From Prevotellaceae bacterium (GTDB taxonomy: Bacteria > Bacteroidota > Bacteroidia > Bacteroidales > Bacteroidaceae), in the NCBI GenBank assembly GCA_905371275.1, contig CAJPLH010000018.1:1-18806 (forward strand): a DNA stretch of 18,806 bases, in the 5' to 3' direction. Each line of letters starts with the position of its first letter. The stretch's first letter is position 1. The translations under genes and the position numbers were made by a program. Positions 13,872 through 18,806 of the stretch are shown here, in pieces. The notes beneath the pieces were generated by a model, which saw nothing but the letters and a program-made list of their open reading frames with translations, did no database searches and had not been told where the DNA came from.

Positions 13872-15032
13872 TTACTTTTTCACACGTGCGAGACGCTTAT
13901 TAATATTGCGTTGAACTACAAAGTAGTCAATGAGAGGAGCAAACATATTCATAAAGAGAATTGCAAGCATCATCCCTTCAGGATAACCAGGGTTCAAAAC
14001 GCGGATGGTAATGGCGAGTGCACCGATAATAAAACCATAGATATATTTACCAGTTTCTGTGCGAGCACTAGTTACGGGGTCTGTTGCCATAAAGACAGCA
14101 CCAAAGGCAAAACCACCTAAGCACAAATGTTGTGCAACGCCCAAGTGCGCAACGGCATTGTCTGCAGCTCCGAAAGCATTAAACAAAGCTGCCACAATTG
14201 CACCACCTGCAAAGACACTCAACATGATGCGCCAAGAAGCGATGCGTGTCCATAAAAGGATGGCTGCACCAATCATAATGGCGATGAAAGAAGTCTCACC
14301 AATAGAACCAGGCATAAACCCTGTGAGCATATCGCTAAAGGTTGAAGTTATGGGATGACCTGCACCAGCTTGGCCAAGCGGTGTTGCTGCGGTAAATCCA
14401 TCAGCAAGTTGATTACCGAGTCCCATAAATTTCTCTGTGCTTACCCATACGGCATCACCACTCATCTTAGTTGGCCACGCGAAAAAGAGAAATGCACGAG
14501 CAACAAGCGCGGGGTTGAAGATGTTCATTCCTGTGCCTCCGAAAATTTCTTTTGCAAAAATCACAGAGAAAGCGACAGCTACTGCAAGCATCCAAAGTGG
14601 TGTGCCAACAGGAACAACTAAAGGAATGAGCATACCAGAAACAAGGTAACCTTCTTGGATTTCCTCGTTCTTCCATTGTGCTACCACAAACTCAATTCCA
14701 AGACCCACTGCGTAACTCACTACGATTTTAGGAATCATCACTGCAAAACCATAGAGGAACATCGTAAAGAAGGAAGCCTCTACATTTGCGTGAGTGTAGT
14801 TTTGGTAACCAATGTTGAACATACCCATCAACATTGCAGGAATGAGTGCGATAACGACAAAACTCATTATACGCTTAGAGTCGATGGAATCGTGCACACT
14901 CACACCACTCTTTGAAGTTGCGTTAGGCACCAACGCAAAGGTTTCCATTCCGTCGTAAACACTACGAAGCGATTGGAGTTTACCCCCTGGTTCGAAGTGA
15001 GGACGAATGGCATCGAAAAACTTTTTAATCAT
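13872..15032 (-). CDS. nqrB: Na+-NQR subunit B (covalent FMN, quinone and Na+ site)
   Basis: NqrB is the main membrane subunit and carries a covalent FMN, riboflavin and the route for Na+; quinone is reduced here. The 386-residue protein has a cytoplasmic N-terminus and about ten membrane segments. Recognisable blocks are GGTGMNIFNPALVARAFLFFAWP (165-187), GAVFMATDPVTSARTETGKYIYG (309-331) and RVLNPGYPEGMMLAILFMNMFAPLIDYF (339-366). The flavin attachment site reads DGFTAATPLGQ (211-221) with acceptor Thr217; in Vibrio the same site is DGFSGATALGQ, so the Gly before Ala-Thr is Ala here. It lies 14 nt after nqrA. Confidence 0.97.
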   Translation of the reverse strand: MIKKFFDAIRPHFEPGGKLQSLRSVYDGMETFALVPNATSKSGVSVHDSIDSKRIMSFVVIALIPAMLMGMFNIGYQNYTHANVEASFFTMFLYGFAVMIPKIVVSYAVGLGIEFVVAQWKNEEIQEGYLVSGMLIPLVVPVGTPLWMLAVAVAFSVIFAKEIFGGTGMNIFNPALVARAFLFFAWPTKMSGDAVWVSTEKFMGLGNQLADGFTAATPLGQAGAGHPITSTFSDMLTGFMPGSIGETSFIAIMIGAAILLWTRIASWRIMLSVFAGGAIVAALFNAFGAADNAVAHLGVAQHLCLGGFAFGAVFMATDPVTSARTETGKYIYGFIIGALAITIRVLNPGYPEGMMLAILFMNMFAPLIDYFVVQRNINKRLARVKK

Positions 15033-15046
15033 AGATATAGTAGATA

Positions 15047-16402
15047 CTAAGCATTCTCTTTACGAAGAATCTCAAGACCTTCGCGAACGATGCGTTGGAG
15101 TTCTAGTTTAGAGGAACAAACAAACTCAGCTGGTGCAAAGTCTTCTGGTGCAACTTCATAGATGCCCAAAGCTTCTTGCTGATCGATGTCGCCTGTGATG
15201 ATAGCTTTCACCAAATAAGAGGGATAAATGTCCATGGGGAACACACTTTCATATTCACCAGACATAATCATATGGCGCGCGCCACCCTTGATTCGGCTAT
15301 CAAGATTGTATTCTTTCTTACCGAGCAACCAAGAAAAGTAGCTACGGTTTACAGAGAATTGATTCAGACGTGGGCAAATCCAACCCAACACTTCATTAAC
15401 GTCATCACCTTCAGGAATAACCGTAATTTCTGTGGAATGTGCGGCCAAGAAATCTTCAGTTGTAGCTTTTTCACCAACAAAAGGATTGCCGTTGATGATA
15501 CGCACACTGTGCTCAGCGGGTTTAAGATTGTTTGCCAACACATCAGAAAGCTTAGCACCAACTTTGGCTTTCACATATCGAGGGGTTGTAACCTCACTAC
15601 CAGCAACAGCTATGGTGCGAGTGAAATCAACCTGACCTGTACGCAACAGACGCCCCAAAACAACCACAATTTCAGGAGCAAGCGTCCAAACTACTTCGCC
15701 TTTATTGACTGGAGCTATTTTGTTAATATGTACGCCTACGTTTCCAGCTGGATTTAAGCCCTTGAAACAAGCCACTTCTACGTTTTCAGCTTCAATTGGC
15801 AAAAGTTTCGTATTTAGTTGTTCGGGGTTCACACCAACGTGTACTTTAGCAATGTGTGCCAAAGCAGTAATACCAGACTTAAAGTCTTCTTCTTGACCAG
15901 ATACGACAAAAGAGAAGTCGGCAGCCAAAGGCATTGTTGAAAAAGCACTCACAAAAATATCACGTGGTGCAACTTCTGGCGAAGGAACCACATCATAAGG
16001 ACGCTGGCGGAGATAACCGAATAACCCTGTTTCGAGCAAGAGGGCAGTCATATTCTCTGCATTTCTCTGACCAGCAGTGGGAATCTCAAAAGTTTTTGCA
16101 GCTTGCACTGTATCAGGCTGAATGCGAATGCTAAGCAACTTACGACGTTCGCCGCGCTCAACATTGGTCACGATCCCACTCACAGGGGCCACAAACTTAA
16201 CTTTCTCCGTTGCTTTATCCACAAACAAGGGAGTTCCAGCGAGCACTGCAACTCCTTCTTTCACAAGAACTTTAGGGGTTACACCTAAAAAGTCTAGTGG
16301 ACGCAACGCATACTCCGACGAGGGCTTAGCCTCTACTACCGAATGCTGGGCTTCGCCAGTCAGTCTGAGGTCGAGTCCTCTTTTAATCTTATAAATATCC
16401 AT
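15047..16402 (-). CDS. nqrA: Na+-NQR subunit A
   Basis: NqrA is the soluble cytoplasmic subunit of the sodium-pumping NADH:quinone reductase, associated with NqrB and involved in quinone interaction. The 451-residue length is typical. It begins MDIYKIKRGLDLRLTG, the normal family start, followed by a biotinyl-lipoyl-like barrel (KVLVKEGVAVLAGTPLF, VKFVAPVSGIVTNVERGERRKLLSI). The middle domain is Rossmann-like, and the C-terminal part contains the conserved GGARHMIMSGEYESVFPMDIYPSYLVKAIITGDIDQQEALGIYEVAPEDFAPAEFVCSSK. It is the first gene of the operon, with a short leader of about 15 nt after a good promoter. Unlike the other subunits it has no membrane segment. Confidence 0.96.
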   Translation of the reverse strand: MDIYKIKRGLDLRLTGEAQHSVVEAKPSSEYALRPLDFLGVTPKVLVKEGVAVLAGTPLFVDKATEKVKFVAPVSGIVTNVERGERRKLLSIRIQPDTVQAAKTFEIPTAGQRNAENMTALLLETGLFGYLRQRPYDVVPSPEVAPRDIFVSAFSTMPLAADFSFVVSGQEEDFKSGITALAHIAKVHVGVNPEQLNTKLLPIEAENVEVACFKGLNPAGNVGVHINKIAPVNKGEVVWTLAPEIVVVLGRLLRTGQVDFTRTIAVAGSEVTTPRYVKAKVGAKLSDVLANNLKPAEHSVRIINGNPFVGEKATTEDFLAAHSTEITVIPEGDDVNEVLGWICPRLNQFSVNRSYFSWLLGKKEYNLDSRIKGGARHMIMSGEYESVFPMDIYPSYLVKAIITGDIDQQEALGIYEVAPEDFAPAEFVCSSKLELQRIVREGLEILRKENA

Positions 16403-16424
16403 TGTTGCGATTGAAATTTTACCG

Positions 16425-16455
16425 CAAATTTAATTAGAAACAAAGAAACTGCCAA
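16425..16455 (-). promoter_or_regulatory. nqr operon promoter
   Basis: On the minus strand TTGG (16455-16452) is followed after exactly 19 nt by TAAATTTG (16432-16425), a full match to the Bacteroidota -7 consensus TAnnTTTG. Transcription would begin near 16418, about 15 nt before the nqrA ATG. Both the element and its spacing are good. Confidence 0.7.
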
Positions 16456-16582
16456 GTAATTAGTATCATTTCTGTACTATATCTGTAATTTATTTGCGCG
16501 ATGAGGCGTACCTGCCAATGTTCTAAACAGTTATTCCCATCAATACTCTGAGAAAATGAACTGCAACTCCATCTTTTTTTTG

Positions 16583-16590
16583 TATATTTG
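16583..16590 (+). promoter_or_regulatory. ettA promoter, -7 box
   Basis: TATATTTG fully matches TAnnTTTG and is identical to the fabD -7 box. No clear TTTG -33 element is present; GAACTGC (16558-16564) lies 18 nt upstream, as a similar GAACTGC does at fabD. Transcription would begin near 16596. Confidence 0.55.
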
Positions 16591-16640
16591 CAGAGGTATT
16601 ATAGCTCTGTTCTTCAAACCATCCAGACTTTCACAAAAGG

Positions 16641-16754
16641 ATGATTACTATTATACTTCATATAGTAGAGGACAACAAACAAGATTTCAACAGATTACGA
16701 ATTCAAAGAAAAATCGAACTCTATTCTCTTGATAGAAGTTCGACAAACCGATAA
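16641..16754 (+). CDS. Possible 37-residue leader peptide (uORF) of ettA
   Basis: An ATG at 16641, directly preceded by the purine run AAAAGG, opens a 37-codon frame ending with TAA at 16752-16754, 26 nt before the ettA start. It begins MITIILHIVEDNKQDF and becomes basic and polar; it resembles no family I know. Its 3' half overlaps the 16714-16743 hairpin, so translating it would melt that stem. Chance ORFs of this length are common, so coding status is uncertain. Confidence 0.2.
   Translation: MITIILHIVEDNKQDFNRLRIQRKIELYSLDRSSTNR
16714..16743 (+). promoter_or_regulatory. Hairpin in the ettA leader
   Basis: TCGAACTCTAT (16714-16724) pairs with ATAG-A-AGTTCGA (16732-16743), 11 bp with one bulged A and a 7-nt loop. 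No T-tract follows, so it is not a terminator. It lies 37 nt before the ettA ATG and inside the uORF. Confidence 0.5.
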
Positions 16755-16780
16755 AGTCAAATCATTAAAACTTAAATAGA

Positions 16781-18475
16781 ATGGCAACTGTAGACGATAA
16801 AAAGATTATCTTCTCGATGGTTGGTCTCACAAAAACCATCAAACAGACCAACAAAACGATTCTCAAAAACATTTATCTGAGCTTCTTTTACGGAGCAAAG
16901 ATTGGTATTATTGGTCTAAACGGAGCTGGTAAGTCCACGCTGATGAAAATCATCGCTGGACTTGACAATGATTACCAAGGTGAAGTTGTTTTCTCACCTG
17001 GTTACTCAGTTGGTTACCTTCCTCAAGAACCACACCTCGACGATGCTAAAACTGTGAGAGAAGTAGTACAAGAAGGTGTGCAGCATGTTGTTGACGCTTT
17101 GACGGAATACGAAGAAATCAATCAGAAATTTGCTCTTCCTGAATACTATGAGGATGCAGACAAAATGAACGAACTCTTTGCGCGTCAAGGTGAATTGCAA
17201 GATATCATTGATGCTACTGACGCTTGGAACCTTGATAGTCGTTTGGATCGTGCTATGGCAGCTTTGCACTGTCCCCCTGCCGACCAAAAATGTGAGTTCC
17301 TCTCTGGAGGTGAACGTCGTCGCGTTGCCCTTTGCAGACTATTGCTTCAAAAACCAGACGTATTGCTTCTTGACGAACCTACCAACCACTTGGATGCTGA
17401 GTCTATTGACTGGTTAGAACAGCATTTGAACCAATACGAAGGTACGGTAATTGCTGTGACGCACGACCGTTATTTCTTGGATGATGTAGCAGGCTGGATT
17501 CTCGAACTCGACCGCGGTGAAGGTATTCCTTGGAAAGGCAACTACACTTCTTGGCTCGAACAGAAATCTAAACGTATGGAAATGGAGGAAAAAGTGGCCT
17601 CCAAGCGTCGCAAGACCCTTGAACGCGAATTGGAATGGGTGAGAATGGCTCCCAAAGCACGTCAAGCCAAAGGTAAAGCTCGTTTGAATTCATACGATAA
17701 GCTACTCAATGAAGATCAACGCGAAAAAGAACAACATCTGGAAATTTATATCCCCAATGGTCCTCGTCTTGGCAACAAAGTCATCGAAGCTCAACACGTG
17801 GCAAAGGCTTATGGAGAAAAGACACTCTTTGGTGACTTAAACTTCGCCCTGCCCCCCAACGGAATTATCGGTGTCATTGGCCCCAACGGAGCTGGTAAGA
17901 CTACCCTCTTCCGTTTGATTATGGGATTGGAACAAGCAGACAACGGTTCATTCGAAGTTGGTGAAACGGTAAAACTCAGCTATGTTGATCAGCAGCACAA
18001 GGATATCGATCCTAACAAGAGTGTATATGAAGTGGTGTCGCAAGGTAATGAATTGATGCGAATGGGAGGACGCGACATCAACGCACGCGCCTATCTTTCA
18101 CGCTTTAATTTCTCTGGAGCAGACCAAGAAAAGAAATGTGGCGTCCTTTCAGGTGGTGAACGCAATCGCTTACACCTTGCACTCGCGCTCAAACAAGAAG
18201 GTAACGTTTTACTGCTCGACGAGCCAACCAACGATATTGACGTGAACACACTCCGTGCATTAGAAGAAGGTTTGGAAGCGTTTGCAGGTTGTGCAGTAGT
18301 AATCAGTCACGACCGTTGGTTCCTCGATCGTATTTGTACTCACATTCTAGCCTTTGAAGGTGAAGGCAATGTATTCTTCTTTGAAGGCTCATATTCAGAC
18401 TACGAAGTGCATAAAGCAAAACGTCTGGGCACAGAAGAACCTAAACGCATTCGCTATCGCAAACTTGAAGAATAA
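16781..18475 (+). CDS. ettA: Energy-dependent translational throttle protein EttA (ABC-F)
   Basis: EttA is a soluble ABC-F ATPase that binds the ribosomal E site and gates entry into elongation according to the ATP/ADP ratio. The 564-residue protein has two ABC domains. The first has Walker A GLNGAGKST (45-53), signature LSGGERRR (174-181), Walker B LLLDEPTNHLD with Glu199, and switch His228. An arm insertion (about 95-140) is followed after domain 1 by the charged helical P-site tRNA interaction linker (about 255-325, RMEMEEKVASKRRKTLERELEWVRMAPKARQAKGKARL). The second domain has GPNGAGKTT (367-375), LSGGERNR (456-463) and LLLDEPTNDID with Glu481. It lacks the membrane domains of ABC transporters. 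The linker with EWVRMAPKARQAK and the overall length point to EttA rather than to an antibiotic-resistance ABC-F. It is a single-gene unit with its own promoter and terminator. Confidence 0.95.
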   Translation: MATVDDKKIIFSMVGLTKTIKQTNKTILKNIYLSFFYGAKIGIIGLNGAGKSTLMKIIAGLDNDYQGEVVFSPGYSVGYLPQEPHLDDAKTVREVVQEGVQHVVDALTEYEEINQKFALPEYYEDADKMNELFARQGELQDIIDATDAWNLDSRLDRAMAALHCPPADQKCEFLSGGERRRVALCRLLLQKPDVLLLDEPTNHLDAESIDWLEQHLNQYEGTVIAVTHDRYFLDDVAGWILELDRGEGIPWKGNYTSWLEQKSKRMEMEEKVASKRRKTLERELEWVRMAPKARQAKGKARLNSYDKLLNEDQREKEQHLEIYIPNGPRLGNKVIEAQHVAKAYGEKTLFGDLNFALPPNGIIGVIGPNGAGKTTLFRLIMGLEQADNGSFEVGETVKLSYVDQQHKDIDPNKSVYEVVSQGNELMRMGGRDINARAYLSRFNFSGADQEKKCGVLSGGERNRLHLALALKQEGNVLLLDEPTNDIDVNTLRALEEGLEAFAGCAVVISHDRWFLDRICTHILAFEGEGNVFFFEGSYSDYEVHKAKRLGTEEPKRIRYRKLEE

Positions 18476-18552
18476 GGACAATCAACTCATTATTCCTTAT
18501 TTATCAACAAACTAACAAGCTCTCAAAGCTTGCTAGAACTATATAAAGAACT

Positions 18553-18590
18553 CATCCGCAGTGCTCTATTAAGCGTTGCGGATGTTTTTA
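18553..18590 (+). terminator. Rho-independent terminator after ettA
   Basis: CATCCGCA (18553-18560) pairs with TGCGGATG (18577-18584); inside, GCT/AGC adds three pairs beyond a GT/GT internal loop, and the stem is followed by TTTTTAT. It is a strong intrinsic terminator 77 nt after the ettA stop. A smaller CAAGC/GCTTG hairpin lies at 18516-18532. Confidence 0.9.
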
Positions 18591-18806
18591 TACCCTTGCA
18601 AATTGATGGAATGTACATAAACCGATGAAATAATAACGTCCGTTCAGTGGAGCGTCCCCATATTCAAACAACACCTCACCTCTAATCACACCACCCTACC
18701 TTACCATCTTCCTCAACTAAAAGAAGAATTCATTTCCCTATCTCCAAGCTGAAAGTCTTTTAAGAGAACTTTTCAAATCACACCCTTCCATTTAACGCGA
18801 CTTTTC
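18591..18806. other. Gene-free end of window
   Basis: I see no coding frame on either strand, no RNA gene and no clear promoter. The only structure is a small imperfect hairpin near 18646-18665 (ACGTCC against GGAGCGT). The stretch from about 18667 is strongly C/A-rich on the plus strand with few G residues. Confidence 0.4.

Larger units (their letters stand above)
16456..16780. other. Divergent nqrA/ettA control region and ettA leader
   Basis: No family gene lies here. It contains the upstream flank of the nqr promoter, the ettA promoter and a leader of about 185 nt with several hairpins: CAGAG (16591-16595) with CTCTG (16605-16609), TACTAT (16646-16651) with ATAGTA (16662-16667), and the stronger hairpin at 16714-16743. 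A 37-codon upstream ORF starts at 16641. Confidence 0.6.

Noticed and set aside
15176..15757. A 193-codon frame antisense to nqrA
   Set aside because: It is the reverse shadow of a clearly conserved gene, rich in Cys, His and Phe with no recognisable domain; similar long shadows occur opposite nqrC (13258-13758) and xseA (1954-2367).
1..18806. A defence system, mobile element, CRISPR array or biosynthetic cluster
   Set aside because: Every long reading frame belongs to a well-known housekeeping or metabolic family; there are no integrase, transposase, toxin, nuclease-island or direct-repeat-spacer signatures.

Overview
This window looks like a chromosomal segment from a Bacteroidota (Bacteroidales) bacterium, possibly Prevotella-like. 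The grounds are: a complete six-gene Na+-NQR operon, a SusA-type periplasmic neopullulanase, promoters matching the Bacteroidota -7 consensus TAnnTTTG, A-rich leaders without Shine-Dalgarno sequences, and lineage-flavoured variants of Mrp, TrmB and XseA. Most of the window is housekeeping DNA. I see no tRNA, rRNA, insertion sequence, CRISPR array or prophage.

Layout. (1) 1-519 has no gene; it holds degenerate 21-nt tandem repeats, some inverted repeats and the fabD promoter with a leader hairpin. (2) 520-5403 (+): fabD (fatty acid synthesis), xseA and xseB (exonuclease VII), trmB (tRNA m7G46), a small Dabb-fold protein and mrp (Fe-S carrier-type ATPase), ending in a strong terminator at 5461. 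(3) 5504-5894 has no gene; it holds a 133-bp near-palindrome whose mismatches fall at purine GA steps about one helical turn apart. (4) 5895-8357 (+): map, tsaD and a stand-alone CinA/PncC domain, ending in a structured 3' region and a strong terminator. (5) 16402 down to 10553 (-): nqrABCDEF, tightly spaced, with a clear promoter and a terminator, followed at once by susA (10481-8628, -), whose leader is squeezed against that terminator. (6) 16403-16780: divergent regulatory region. (7) 16781-18475 (+): ettA, an ABC-F translation factor, with a long structured leader containing a 37-codon upstream ORF, and a strong terminator. (8) 18591-18806: no gene seen.

How the genes fit together: NqrA-F oxidise NADH, reduce quinone and pump Na+, supplying the sodium gradient. 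SusA degrades starch oligosaccharides in the periplasm and may be read partly from the nqr transcript. The plus-strand clusters serve lipid synthesis, DNA repair, tRNA modification (TrmB, TsaD), Fe-S assembly, N-terminal methionine removal and NMN salvage.

I found no convincing new multi-gene system. The most unusual signals are non-coding: the 5517-5649 palindrome, the ettA leader with its uORF, the nqr terminator/susA leader arrangement and the 21-nt satellite at 31-153. Among proteins, the notable point is an Mrp without the family's CxxC cluster ligands.
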